14,278 bases of DNA from Pseudomonadota bacterium (lineage in GTDB: Bacteria; Pseudomonadota; Gammaproteobacteria; Burkholderiales; Burkholderiaceae_B). Under the pieces are notes generated by a model that ran no database searches, was not told the DNA's origin, and saw nothing but the letters and a program-made list of their open reading frames with translations. The stretch covers positions 1 to 14,278 of the forward strand of contig JAEWFK010000059.1 in the NCBI GenBank assembly GCA_023388835.1, read 5' to 3'. A program made the position numbers and the translations under genes. This document shows, piece by piece, positions 1 through 7,827 of this stretch. Every line of letters starts with the position of its first letter. Position 1 is the first letter of the stretch.

Positions 1-527
1 AGTTCGGCCGCTTCCTGTGCCTTGCGTTCGGCTTCTTCCTCTTCCTGTTTGCGCTTGCGTGCTTCCTCGAGAGCGATCTCTGGATCCGGCTCCGGTTCGG
101 CTTCTGGAACGGGCGGCGTGACGACCGGCTCGGGCCTTACTTCGGGCGCCGGCTCGGGTTCCGGCGCTGGCTCGGGGATGGGCTCAGGCACTGGCTCGGG
201 CTGGGGAGCGGGTTCAGGCTCCGGTTCGGGTTCCGGTTCGGGTTCCGGTTCGATCGCAGGCTCGGGTTCCGGCTCAGGTTCGGGCTCGGTCGCCGCTTCT
301 TCTTCGGCCACCGGCTCTTCCGGCTGTGCCGAAGGCGATACGCCGTCCATCCAGAGTTCCACCTGTACGGGCTGCGGCGTCGTTGGGCTGGAAACAAACC
401 CCACCAGCATGAAGGCGAACAAAAGGGCGTGGATTCCTACGGCGTAGCCCAGCGCCCGCCGCTCTTCGCGCTGCTCGGGCGTGAGCGTGGAATGTTGCGT
501 GGAGGTGTTGCGCTTGAAAGGTGACAT
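1..527 (-). CDS. tolA: TolA, N-terminal part (gene continues beyond left edge)
   Basis: TolA is the inner-membrane protein that spans the periplasm and links the TolQR motor to Pal and TolB during outer-membrane constriction and maintenance. The ATG is at 527 and the frame stays open to base 1, giving about 175 residues. Visible: a short basic cytoplasmic segment, one membrane anchor at about residues 26-45 (GYAVGIHALLFAFMLVGF), then a periplasmic spacer dominated by Glu-Pro dipeptides at about 80-155. After that a charged helical stretch rich in Glu, Arg, Lys and Ala (from about 160) begins the long TolA helix. The C-terminal Pal/TolB-binding domain lies outside the window. It starts 21 bp after the tolR stop, as in tolQRA operons. 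The Glu-Pro spacer is more extensive than in the enterobacterial protein. The identification rests on gene order, the anchor and the helix composition. Confidence 0.88.
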   Translation of the reverse strand, partial: MSPFKRNTSTQHSTLTPEQREERRALGYAVGIHALLFAFMLVGFVSSPTTPQPVQVELWMDGVSPSAQPEEPVAEEEAATEPEPEPEPEPAIEPEPEPEPEPEPEPAPQPEPVPEPIPEPAPEPEPAPEVRPEPVVTPPVPEAEPEPDPEIALEEARKRKQEEEEAERKAQEAAE

Positions 528-548
528 CAGCGAGATCGTGCCGGCGTC

Positions 549-995
549 TTATGGTTGATCGGCAGCCGGCGAGCCGTGCTGATCGACCAGCAGGCCCAGG
601 CGGGTGATGCCGTTGCTACGAAGCTGATCCATGATCTTCATGACGGTCTCGTAGGGCACGCGGCCGTCGGCCGAGATCACGACCGGCGTGTCCGGCGTGA
701 TGAGCGAGCGCACCTGCGCCACCAAATTCTCTTCGCTGACCGGCTCCAGCTCATTGCCGGAATCACGCAGTCGCATGGACATGGCCCCGCCTTCGTCGAT
801 CTGGACTTCTACCGGCTTGAGAGGCACGTCGGACGCGCGCCCCACTGAAGGCAGCTCGATGACGCCTGGGGTGATCATGGGGGCGGTCACCATGAAGATC
901 ACCAAAAGCACCAGCATGACGTCGATGTACGGGACGACGTTGATCTCGTTCTTCAACCGGCGGCTGCGTCCACCGCTGTTGCGTATAGAGGGCAT
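549..995 (-). CDS. tolR: TolR, ExbD/TolR family stator protein
   Basis: TolR works with TolQ as the proton-driven motor that energises TolA. The protein is 148 residues, normal for the family. It has a short basic cytoplasmic start, one membrane helix at about 20-40 (VVPYIDVMLVLLVIFMV) carrying the proton-relay aspartate (D25), and a periplasmic domain with the family pattern PVVISADGRVPYETVMKIMD at about 104-123. Its ATG overlaps the tolQ stop by one base (TGATG), so the two are probably translationally coupled. ExbD is the paralogue, but the neighbours ybgC, tolQ and tolA make this TolR. Confidence 0.95.
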   Translation of the reverse strand: MPSIRNSGGRSRRLKNEINVVPYIDVMLVLLVIFMVTAPMITPGVIELPSVGRASDVPLKPVEVQIDEGGAMSMRLRDSGNELEPVSEENLVAQVRSLITPDTPVVISADGRVPYETVMKIMDQLRSNGITRLGLLVDQHGSPAADQP

Positions 996-1669
996 CAGCG
1001 CACCTGGCGTTGGAGAATGTTCAGGAACTCATCGATGAAGGAGTCGAAGCGAATGGACAGCCTGTCGATTTCGTTGGTGTAGCGGTTATACGCGACGACG
1101 GCGGGAATGGCGGCGAACAGGCCGATGGCCGTGGCCACCAGCGCTTCGGCGATGCCCGGCGCCACAGCCGCCAGCGTGGCCTGCTGCATGGATGACAGTC
1201 CCATGAACGCGTGCATGATGCCCCACACCGTGCCCAGCAAACCGATATACGGGCTGACCGAACCGGCAGACGCCAGAAAGTTCAAGTGCGATTCAAGGTT
1301 GTCCATTTCCCGCTGATACGTGGCGCGCATGGCTCGCCGCGGGCCATCGAGCAGGGCGTCCGGGCCGCTGTTCACGCGTCTGGCCTTCATGAACTCCGTC
1401 ATGCCCGCATCGAAAATGCGGGCCAGGGCGCCGTGTTCGTCGCGCCGTGTCGCGATGGACTGCTGCAGCACCGACAGGTCGCCTCCCGCCCAGAAGTCGT
1501 CTTCGAACCGCTGGGTCTGTTCGTTCGCCCGCTTCAAAGCCGTGCGCTTGCTGAAGATGTAAGTCCAGGACAGTATGGATATGGCCAGCAGTATCAGCAT
1601 GACGAGCTGTACCGGGATGCTGGCTTGCACCAACAGGGAAATCAGCGACATGTCGCTCGTGGCTTGCAT
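995..1669 (-). CDS. tolQ: TolQ, MotA/TolQ/ExbB proton channel protein
   Basis: TolQ forms the inner-membrane proton channel with TolR that drives TolA. The protein has 224 residues and three predicted membrane helices, at about 17-38, 130-155 and 168-193. The two family signatures are present: SPYIGLLGTVWGIMHAF around 139-155 and PGIAEALVATAIGLFAAIPA around 171-190, with the conserved pore threonines. The start at 1669 lies 3 bp after the ybgC stop. The upstream ribosome site is weak (GGAC), and a second ATG at 1651 (MSLISLLVQ) is possible. The position between ybgC and tolR separates it from ExbB. Confidence 0.95.
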   Translation of the reverse strand: MQATSDMSLISLLVQASIPVQLVMLILLAISILSWTYIFSKRTALKRANEQTQRFEDDFWAGGDLSVLQQSIATRRDEHGALARIFDAGMTEFMKARRVNSGPDALLDGPRRAMRATYQREMDNLESHLNFLASAGSVSPYIGLLGTVWGIMHAFMGLSSMQQATLAAVAPGIAEALVATAIGLFAAIPAVVAYNRYTNEIDRLSIRFDSFIDEFLNILQRQVR

Positions 1670-1672
1670 AAT

Positions 1673-2095
1673 TTAGTCCGTGCTTTTCAACAGATTTGTG
1701 ATCGTGGGCCCCAAGTCGACCGGGCGAAAGCGCTCAGCGTCGACACAGCACACCGTGACCGTAGCCTGGCTGAGCAGGTCTTCACCCCTGAATGCGCGCT
1801 GCTCGAACCGGATCGAGGCGCGCCCCAGATGGCTGATTTCAGTGTGTAGGGTGAGCTCGTCGTCGAGCTTTGCCGGCCTGCGGTATTGTATTTCAACGTT
1901 TTTTACGACGAACAGGCGTCTTTCGGTGATGGCGAGTTGGGATTGATCAATTCCAAGATGGCGCAGCCATTCGGTGCGGGCCCGTTCGAAGAACTTGAGG
2001 TAATTCGCGTAGTACACGACCCCGCCCGCATCGGTGTCCTCATAGTACACGCGAATCTGCAAGGCGGCAGGCGCGTTGCTGCTTTCCATCGGCAT
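1673..2095 (-). CDS. ybgC: YbgC-type acyl-CoA thioesterase (hotdog fold)
   Basis: This is a cytoplasmic hotdog-fold thioesterase, the usual first gene of tol-pal operons. Family members hydrolyse acyl-CoA thioesters and have been linked to phospholipid metabolism at the inner membrane. From the ATG at 2095 it is 140 residues, the normal size. The catalytic segment YEDTDAGGVVYYANYLKFFE, with its conserved aspartate, lies about 20 residues in and is followed by RARTEWLRHLG. The start is uncertain: an in-frame TTG at 2107 would add four residues, and an ATG at 2089 also fits; none has a strong ribosome site. It ends 3 bp before tolQ and starts about 85 bp after the proS stop, so it may belong to a proS-led transcript. 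Confidence 0.92.
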   Translation of the reverse strand: MPMESSNAPAALQIRVYYEDTDAGGVVYYANYLKFFERARTEWLRHLGIDQSQLAITERRLFVVKNVEIQYRRPAKLDDELTLHTEISHLGRASIRFEQRAFRGEDLLSQATVTVCCVDAERFRPVDLGPTITNLLKSTD

Positions 2096-2161
2096 GGGAT
2101 TGTCCAAATTTGTAACCCCGCCCGGAGGGGGGGAAGCTGTCCATCTCGCCGTTACGCGGGT

Positions 2162-2177
2162 GTGCGCAACGGCGCAC
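2162..2177 (-). repeat. Short hairpin after proS
   Basis: A perfect 6-bp inverted repeat (GTGCGC, 4-nt loop AACG, GCGCAC) sits 4 bases beyond the proS stop, in the gap before ybgC. No T-run follows on the minus strand, so it is not a convincing intrinsic terminator. It may stabilise or attenuate read-through into ybgC-tolQRA. Confidence 0.3.
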
Positions 2178-2180
2178 GAA

Positions 2181-3914
2181 TCATAGCGTTTTAAGGGCGT
2201 TCAGCGCGTGCTCGGCGGCGTCCGCGAGAATAATTTTTTGCGCTTCCGCCGCCCGGCGTTCCTGGATTTCCACGATGCCTTCCTTAAGGCCGCGCTCACC
2301 GACTGTGATTCGTAGCGGCACGCCGACCAGCTCCCAGTCCGCGAACATGATGCCGGGGCGAGTATCCCGGTCGTCGAGTATGACGTCTACGCCGGCGGCC
2401 TGTAGCTGTGTGTAGAGCTCATCTGCCGCGTTGCGGACGGTTTCACTCTTGTAGTAACCCATGGGGCAGATCACGACCTCGAACGGCGCGATGGCGCAAG
2501 GCCAGATAATGCCGCGCTCATCGTGATTTTGCTCGATGGCAGCGGCTGCTACCCGGCTCACCCCGATGCCGTAGCACCCCATTTGCATGAGAGCGGGCTT
2601 TCCGTCCGTTTCCAGGAAGCTGGCGTTGAGCGCGCGCGAATACTTGTCTCCCAAGAAGAACACATGGCCGACTTCAATGCCTCGCTGGATGCGCAGTGTG
2701 CCGCCTGTGGGATCGGCGTCGCCGTCGACGACGTTGCGCAGATCGTAGGCAGGGACCTCGGGCAGATCGCGGCTCCAGTTGATGCCTGTGTAGTGGTAGC
2801 CTTCTTCATTAGCGCCGCAAATGAAGTCGCTCATATTCGCCACGGTCAGATCAGCAATGATGCTCACCGGCTTACGGGTGTTCAGCGGGCCGAGATAACC
2901 CGGTACGCAGCCAAAGTGCTCCACGATCTCGGCTTCGGTGGCCATACGATAGCCTTGCTCGAAGCCGGGGAGCTTGGCGGCTTTGATCTCATTGAGTTCA
3001 TGATCACCGCGCAGCAACAGCAGCCAGATCTGTGCCGGTGAGCCGGCCGCGGCCGGTTCGGTCGCGAGTACGATGGACTTCACTGTGTCGGTGAGCGGGC
3101 GACCAAGCTGTTCGGCGACGAGTTCGCACTTGGGCGCGTTGGGCGTCGCCGTCTTTTCCAGGGCCTCAGCGCCGGCGGCACGTTCGGAAAGAAGGCAGGG
3201 CGCTTCTGCCAGTTCAATATTGGCAGCGTAATCGGAGTCGGGGTTGTAGACGATGAGGTCTTCGCCCGTATCGGCAATGACCTGAAACTCATGGCTGCGC
3301 GAACCCCCGATCGAGCCGGTATCTGCCGCGACTGGGCGAAATCCCAGACCCAGGCGGGTGAAGATTCGGATGTAGGCCTCGTACATGCGGTTGTAGCTTT
3401 CCAGGGCCGACGCTTCGTCGCGGTCGAAGGAGTAAGCGTCCTTCATGGTGAATTCGCGGCCGCGCATCAGTCCAAAACGCGGGCGGCGCTCGTCGCGGAA
3501 TTTGGTCTGGATATGGTAGAAATTCACCGGTAGCTGGCGCCAGCTGTGAATCTCGTTGCGGGCGATGTCGGTGATCACTTCTTCTGAAGTCGGCTGCAGT
3601 ACGAAATCGCGCTGATGACGATCCTTGATGCGCAGCAGCTCGGGGCCGTATTCTTCCCAACGGCCGGACTCCACCCACAGTTCTGCCGGCTGTACGATCG
3701 GCATCAGCAGTTCCAGGGCGCCGGCGCGGTCCATCTCCTCGCGGACAATGTTTTCAATCTTGCGCAGAACCTTCAGCCCCATGGGCATGTAGGTGTAGAT
3801 TCCCCCTGCGGCCTTACGGATCATGCCGGCCCGTGTCATGAGCTGATGGCTCTTGACTTCGGCTTCGGCGGGCGCTTCCTTCAGCGTGTTGATATGGTAC
3901 TTGCTAGCATGCAT
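2181..3914 (-). CDS. proS: Prolyl-tRNA synthetase, bacterial type with editing insertion
   Basis: This class II aminoacyl-tRNA synthetase charges tRNA-Pro with proline in the cytoplasm. It is 577 residues, the full bacterial-type length. The N-terminus (MHASKYHINTLKEAPAEAE) matches the conserved family start. Motif 1 lies around 57-80. Motif 2 is about 104-165, with RDERRPRFGLMRGREFTMKD at 140-159. The INS editing domain is at roughly 224-400 and includes the TVKS lysine (K279). Motif 3 is GIGVSR at about 449-454, followed by the HGTP anticodon-binding domain from about 475. The ribosome site (TAGAG) is weak. The gene diverges from rppH across 62 bp and reads toward the tol operon. Nothing appears broken. 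Confidence 0.97.
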   Translation of the reverse strand: MHASKYHINTLKEAPAEAEVKSHQLMTRAGMIRKAAGGIYTYMPMGLKVLRKIENIVREEMDRAGALELLMPIVQPAELWVESGRWEEYGPELLRIKDRHQRDFVLQPTSEEVITDIARNEIHSWRQLPVNFYHIQTKFRDERRPRFGLMRGREFTMKDAYSFDRDEASALESYNRMYEAYIRIFTRLGLGFRPVAADTGSIGGSRSHEFQVIADTGEDLIVYNPDSDYAANIELAEAPCLLSERAAGAEALEKTATPNAPKCELVAEQLGRPLTDTVKSIVLATEPAAAGSPAQIWLLLLRGDHELNEIKAAKLPGFEQGYRMATEAEIVEHFGCVPGYLGPLNTRKPVSIIADLTVANMSDFICGANEEGYHYTGINWSRDLPEVPAYDLRNVVDGDADPTGGTLRIQRGIEVGHVFFLGDKYSRALNASFLETDGKPALMQMGCYGIGVSRVAAAAIEQNHDERGIIWPCAIAPFEVVICPMGYYKSETVRNAADELYTQLQAAGVDVILDDRDTRPGIMFADWELVGVPLRITVGERGLKEGIVEIQERRAAEAQKIILADAAEHALNALKTL

Positions 3915-3936
3915 GGTGGGGATCTCTACAGATACG

Positions 3937-3942
3937 TATAAT
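3937..3942 (+). promoter_or_regulatory. Candidate -10 box for rppH
   Basis: A perfect TATAAT lies in the AT-rich 62-bp gap between the divergent proS and rppH starts. Transcription would begin near 3949, leaving a leader of about 28 nt before the rppH ATG. No good -35 hexamer is found at 16-18 bp. The box sits in a short palindromic context (ATACGTAT), so the proS promoter on the other strand may overlap it. The call rests on one hexamer. Confidence 0.4.
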
Positions 3943-3976
3943 CAGATTTAATTGTATTGAATTCCTAGAGGTGGCC

Positions 3977-4543
3977 ATGTTGGATCGTGAAGGCTACCGT
4001 CCTAATGTCGGCATTATCCTAGTAAATCACAAGAACGAGGTTTTCTGGGGCAAACGGATACGGGAACACGCGTGGCAATTCCCGCAAGGCGGGATCAAAT
4101 ATGGCGAGAGCCCGGTGCAGGCCATGTACCGTGAGCTGCAAGAAGAGGTGGGCTTGCTTCCCGAACACGTTCGCATATTGGGGCGGACGCGAGACTGGCT
4201 GCGCTATAACGTTCCGAACAACTTCATACGTCGGGATTCGCGCGGCCACTACAAAGGACAGAAACAGATCTGGTTCCTGCTGCGTATGATGGGCCGTGAC
4301 TCCGATGTCAGCTTGCGTGCATCCGACTCGCCGGAGTTCGATGCTTGGCGCTGGAGCCAGTATTGGGTTCCGCTGGATTCAGTCATCGAATTCAAGCGCG
4401 ACGTCTACGCGCAGGCGCTCAACGAGTTGGCAAGCATACTGTTCAGGCGCGGGCGCGACAGCCGCTATCTGCGGCAGCGTGTCCACGGGTGCAAGAAGCC
4501 CGGCGTAACTGAAGTTCGCCCCGATGCGCATACTGCTGGTTGA
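3977..4543 (+). CDS. rppH: RNA pyrophosphohydrolase RppH (Nudix hydrolase)
   Basis: RppH removes pyrophosphate from the 5' triphosphate end of RNA and so triggers RNase E-dependent decay. The protein has 188 residues from the ATG at 3977, which has AGAGG seven bases upstream; an upstream in-frame GTG at 3971 is less likely. The N-terminus MLDREGYRPNVGIIL and the stretch WGKRIREHAWQFPQGGIKYG are typical of RppH. The Nudix box runs from about G38 to L60 (GESPVQAMYRELQEEVGL), with the metal-binding REXXEE core. The last 15 or so residues are poorly conserved tail. The final 20 bp overlap the downstream response regulator gene in another frame, so the two may share a transcript. Confidence 0.95.
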   Translation: MLDREGYRPNVGIILVNHKNEVFWGKRIREHAWQFPQGGIKYGESPVQAMYRELQEEVGLLPEHVRILGRTRDWLRYNVPNNFIRRDSRGHYKGQKQIWFLLRMMGRDSDVSLRASDSPEFDAWRWSQYWVPLDSVIEFKRDVYAQALNELASILFRRGRDSRYLRQRVHGCKKPGVTEVRPDAHTAG

Positions 4544-5201
4544 AGATGAACTCGAGATGGCGGCGTGGCTGCAGCGGGCACTTGCCCAGAGCGGCTTCCT
4601 GCCCGAGCACGCCAAAGACGCCCACACAGCCGAACAAATGCTGCAGGCAGCGAGCTACGACGCCGTCGTCATGGACTTGCGCCTGCCTGACAAGCATGGG
4701 TTGGTGTTGCTGCGTGAGATGCGCAACAAGGGCGACATCACGCCTGTGCTGATCCTGACGGCGCAGGGCGCGCTGCAAGACCGTGTGCGGGGCTTGAACC
4801 TCGGGGCGGACGATTTCCTTTCCAAGCCCTTCGCCCTCGAAGAGCTCGAGGCACGCTTGGCCGCGCTGGTGCGGCGCAGCCGCGGCCGCCCCTCCCCGAG
4901 ATTGCAGTGCGGGCCGCTGGTCTACGACACTGAGAGCAAGGCTTTCGCGCTGGACGGTTCCATTGTTCATCTGACCCCGCGCGAGCATGCCGCCCTGGCG
5001 GCACTGATTGCGCGCGCCCGCGCCCCGGTCGAGAAACACCAACTTTTTCTGCAGGTCTTCGAGCAGGACAGCGATGCCAGCCCCGACGCCATCGAGGTGG
5101 TGTTGCACCGCTTACGCAAGAAGCTTCAGGGAAGCGATATCCTGATTACCACGGTGCGTGGCCTGGGTTATATGCTGGAAAGCACGGCGCCGGAAGACTG
5201 A
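4524..5201 (+). CDS. tctD: TctD-like response regulator (OmpR family)
   Basis: This is a two-component DNA-binding regulator of 225 residues. The receiver domain (1 to about 118) has the acidic pair E7/D8, phosphoacceptor D51 in VVMDLRLPD, T79 in LILTA and K101 in LSKPF. A winged-helix effector domain follows at about 128-220, with LTPREHAALAALI and the recognition-helix pattern IEVVLHRLRKKL, ending in TTVRGLGYML. These features fit the OmpR branch that includes TctD, QseB and PmrA. It starts inside the rppH tail (20-bp overlap) with only a weak ribosome site, and the sensor kinase follows 3 bp after its stop. The name tctD is inferred from the tctBA genes 4 kb away; QseB- or PmrA-like function cannot be excluded from sequence alone. 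Confidence 0.85.
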   Translation: MRILLVEDELEMAAWLQRALAQSGFLPEHAKDAHTAEQMLQAASYDAVVMDLRLPDKHGLVLLREMRNKGDITPVLILTAQGALQDRVRGLNLGADDFLSKPFALEELEARLAALVRRSRGRPSPRLQCGPLVYDTESKAFALDGSIVHLTPREHAALAALIARARAPVEKHQLFLQVFEQDSDASPDAIEVVLHRLRKKLQGSDILITTVRGLGYMLESTAPED

Positions 5202-5204
5202 ATC

Positions 5205-6698
5205 ATGGCCAAGTCGCATCCGCGCCGGAGCATGCGGTTCTGGCTGCTCGTCTTGTTGATTCCGGGCGTGGTTTTTCTGCTGGTGATCGACGGACGCAAC
5301 GATTACCGTGCTCTCGATCTCCTTATCCAGGACGTCTATGACGACGCCCTGCTCGAGCCAGTCAAGGTGCTGGAAAACAGCATCGACTTCGACAACCAGG
5401 GACAGCTTGTCGTCGAGCCGCCCTTCTATGTGCAGGTCATGCTGGAGTCACGGGCCGGCAACCGGAAATACTTCAGAGTGGAAGAGATCGTTCCGACCGC
5501 GCCATCCTTGGGTGGGCTCCAGACGCGCGAGCTTACGGGCCAGACGCTGATGGGAATGTCGGGCCTGCCGCGACCGGAACGCCTGCCGGAAATGGAAGGC
5601 GACCCGGTGCTCTACAACGCAATGTATCGCAACGACGAAGTTCGGCTTGTCGCGGTCTGGCGCGACCTTCACTATGCCGGCCTACGCAGGCAGGTGCTCA
5701 TCCTTGTGGGCGAGAGCGTCGACCAGCGTTTGCACACCCGCCAGGAAATGTGGCGGGACAGCCTGTTTCGCGATATTCGCATGGTGATACTGGCCGTGCT
5801 GCTGGTGTGGATTGCGGTGCAATGGACGCTATGGCCGCTGAGCGATCTGCGCCGCGAAATCCGTTCGCGCGAGGTCGACGATTTGATGCCGCTCGACCAG
5901 GAGGCCGTTCCCAAGGAGATCGTCCCGCTCGTGAAGGCCGTGAACCATCACATCGACCTGTCCCGAGAGGTGTTGAACCGCCAGGCCCGCTTCCTGGCGG
6001 ATGCGTCTCACCAATTGCGCACGCCATTGGCCATCATGAGGACGCAGGCCCAATACGCTCGCCGCGAACATGATATGGAGCGTATGCGTGAAACGCTCGA
6101 CGCCATCATCTACCAGCTGGGCCGCACCTCGCGCCTCACCGAACAGCTGCTCTCCCTGGCCCATGCGAGCCGTAACGATCCGGCGCCTCATATGACGGTC
6201 GATCTGACTGCATTGGCGCGCGAGGTCGTGCTGCTTTATCTGCCGCTGGCCCGCGAAAGACAGCAGGATCTCGGCTGGGTGGATGCAGGCAGCGAATCGC
6301 ACGGGCCTGGAACCGAATCGATATGGGTGCTTGGCAGTGATGCGGAGCTGCATGAATCCATCGCCAACCTTGTTCACAACGCGATCAATCACGCTGGCGT
6401 GGGTAGCACCATCACGGTATCCGCGGGCTCGGACGAGACCGATGCCTGGGTGAGCGTTTGCGATAACGGGGTGGGACTGGATCCGTCTCTGCGTGAAAGC
6501 GTGTTCACCCGCTTTGATCGCGGGAACCATGACAAGAAAGTCCCAAGCGGTGGCGGATCAGGCTTGGGGCTGGCGATCGCGCTAGCCTATGCCCATCGCA
6601 ACCGCGGCACTATATTGCTGAAGGATGGGGACCCCAACACTGACGGCGGCGCCGGCCTTTGCGCCATATTGCGCCTGCCCGCGCACCCTCACGAATAG
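5205..6698 (+). CDS. tctE: TctE-like sensor histidine kinase
   Basis: This inner-membrane sensor kinase is the partner of the preceding regulator and is 497 residues long. It has membrane helix 1 at about 11-29, a periplasmic sensor domain of about 160 residues of the 2CSK_N kind found in TctE/QseC-type kinases, and membrane helix 2 at about 191-211. The dimerisation domain carries the H-box FLADASHQLRTPLAIM, with the phosphorylated histidine at 269. The ATP-binding domain has the N-box around N392, the G1 box CDNGVGLDP (about 419) and the G2 box GGGSGLGLAIA (about 449). All catalytic boxes look intact. The ATG lies 3 bp after the tctD stop, preceded by GGAAG, indicating one operon. In the family the ligand is a tri- or dicarboxylate; the ligand here is unknown. 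Confidence 0.88.
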   Translation: MAKSHPRRSMRFWLLVLLIPGVVFLLVIDGRNDYRALDLLIQDVYDDALLEPVKVLENSIDFDNQGQLVVEPPFYVQVMLESRAGNRKYFRVEEIVPTAPSLGGLQTRELTGQTLMGMSGLPRPERLPEMEGDPVLYNAMYRNDEVRLVAVWRDLHYAGLRRQVLILVGESVDQRLHTRQEMWRDSLFRDIRMVILAVLLVWIAVQWTLWPLSDLRREIRSREVDDLMPLDQEAVPKEIVPLVKAVNHHIDLSREVLNRQARFLADASHQLRTPLAIMRTQAQYARREHDMERMRETLDAIIYQLGRTSRLTEQLLSLAHASRNDPAPHMTVDLTALAREVVLLYLPLARERQQDLGWVDAGSESHGPGTESIWVLGSDAELHESIANLVHNAINHAGVGSTITVSAGSDETDAWVSVCDNGVGLDPSLRESVFTRFDRGNHDKKVPSGGGSGLGLAIALAYAHRNRGTILLKDGDPNTDGGAGLCAILRLPAHPHE

Positions 6699-6728
6699 AG
6701 TCGATCGCACAAAACTGTGCCAGGTAAA

Positions 6729-6799
6729 TCGGGGTCAGCCCAAGATATTCATGAGTCGGGGCCAGACCGCGATTTCCCCCCTATGAAAATCGCGGTCTG
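6729..6799. repeat. Intergenic palindromic element between tctE and the dehydrogenase
   Basis: A perfect 13-bp inverted repeat (arms 6763-6775 and 6787-6799, CAGACCGCGATTT and its complement, 11-nt loop) lies between the two convergent genes. It is preceded by a near-perfect direct repeat: TCGGGGTCAG at 6729 and TCGGGGCCAG at 6756. A smaller perfect hairpin (GCACA AAAC TGTGC) lies at 6707-6720, just after the tctE stop. The large stem could end transcription from both sides, although no clear T-run follows on either strand. The combination also resembles dispersed REP-like intergenic repeats. Confidence 0.5.
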
Positions 6800-6833
6800 T
6801 GAACTCGCTTCATTGTCCGATTTTCGCCAGGGC

Positions 6834-7742
6834 TCAGGCTTTGCGCAGACGCTGGATGAGGCTGGAGGTGTCCCAGCGTTGTCCGCCCATTTGCTGAACA
6901 TCGGCGTAGAACTGATCGACCAGCGCGGTAACCGGCACGCGCGCGCCATTTCGCTTGGCTTCGTCCAGCACGAGGCCGAGGTCCTTGCGCATCCAGTCGA
7001 CCGCGAAGCCGAAATCAAAGCGCCCTTCGATCATCGTGCTGCCGCGATTCTCCATCTGCCAGCTCTGGGCCGCGCCCTTGTCGATGACCTTGAGTACCTG
7101 TGCCATGTCCAGACCGGCGGCCTGTCCGAATGCAATGCCTTCAGACAGCGCCTGCACCAGGCCGGCAATGCAGATCTGGTTGACCATCTTGCTCAATTGA
7201 CCCGCGCCGGAATCACCCAGCAGGGTCACGGCTTGTGCGAAGTTCAGCGCGATGGGACGGATGACCTCGAAGTGTTCCGGCTGGCCGCCGCACATGACGG
7301 TGAGCTTGCCGTTCTGCGCGCCTGCCTGACCGCCTGATACAGGCGCGTCGATGAAGCCGATCGACTTTTCAGCGGCGGCAGCAAACAGTTCGCGCGCGAC
7401 CTGTGCCGAGGCGGTGGTGTGGTCAACGAAGATCGACCCGGCAGCCATGCCTGCGAAGGCACCGTTCTCACCAAGGACGACGCTGCGCAGGTCGTCGTCG
7501 TTTCCGACGCAGCAGAATACGATTTGTGCGCCGTTCACTGCTTCGCGCGGAGTGGGGGCAGAGCGCCCGCCAAATTCCGCAACCCAGGCATCGGCCTTGG
7601 AGGAACTGCGGTTGTAGACCGTGACGTCATGCCCGGCCTTCACCAGGTGCCCTGCCATGGGAAAGCCCATGACGCCGAGCCCCAGAAAAGTGATGCGTAG
7701 GGCGGGTTGCGCTTCATAGTCGCGGGCGTTGATGGAAGACAT
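6834..7742 (-). CDS. NAD(P)-dependent beta-hydroxyacid dehydrogenase (HIBADH family)
   Basis: This is a cytoplasmic oxidoreductase of the 3-hydroxyisobutyrate / tartronate-semialdehyde reductase family, 302 residues and of normal length. It has the Rossmann motif FLGLGVMGFPMAGHL at about 19-33, the substrate-binding segment DAPVSGGQAGAQNGKLTVM at about 132-150, and the catalytic lysine in GQLSKMVNQ (K185). The all-helical C-terminal domain follows (DKGAAQSWQMENRG and FAVDWMRKDLGL). The ATG at 7742 is chosen for AGGAG ten bases upstream; the frame stays open upstream to about 8045, but that stretch crosses a large hairpin and antisense tctA sequence. It lies downstream of tctBA on the same strand, so it may reduce an intermediate from the imported acid. 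The exact substrate (hydroxyisobutyrate, tartronate semialdehyde or another) cannot be told. Confidence 0.88.
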   Translation of the reverse strand: MSSINARDYEAQPALRITFLGLGVMGFPMAGHLVKAGHDVTVYNRSSSKADAWVAEFGGRSAPTPREAVNGAQIVFCCVGNDDDLRSVVLGENGAFAGMAAGSIFVDHTTASAQVARELFAAAAEKSIGFIDAPVSGGQAGAQNGKLTVMCGGQPEHFEVIRPIALNFAQAVTLLGDSGAGQLSKMVNQICIAGLVQALSEGIAFGQAAGLDMAQVLKVIDKGAAQSWQMENRGSTMIEGRFDFGFAVDWMRKDLGLVLDEAKRNGARVPVTALVDQFYADVQQMGGQRWDTSSLIQRLRKA

Positions 7743-7827
7743 GAGTTCCGTTCTCCTCTCGGATTTATTGTTGGTCGGTACGGCTCGGTGATCCGGGCCA
7801 TCGAAAAGAGTACCGCATTTCGGCCAC

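Noticed and set aside
22..447. Open frame on the plus strand encoding a Gly-Ser repeat protein
   Set aside because: It is the antisense reading of the Glu-Pro codons of tolA. tolA has the right neighbours, an anchor helix and a plausible start, while the Gly-Ser product has no other support.
1211..1849. Plus-strand open frame of 212 codons across tolQ and ybgC
   Set aside because: It is antisense to two well-supported genes and has no recognisable motifs or start signals.
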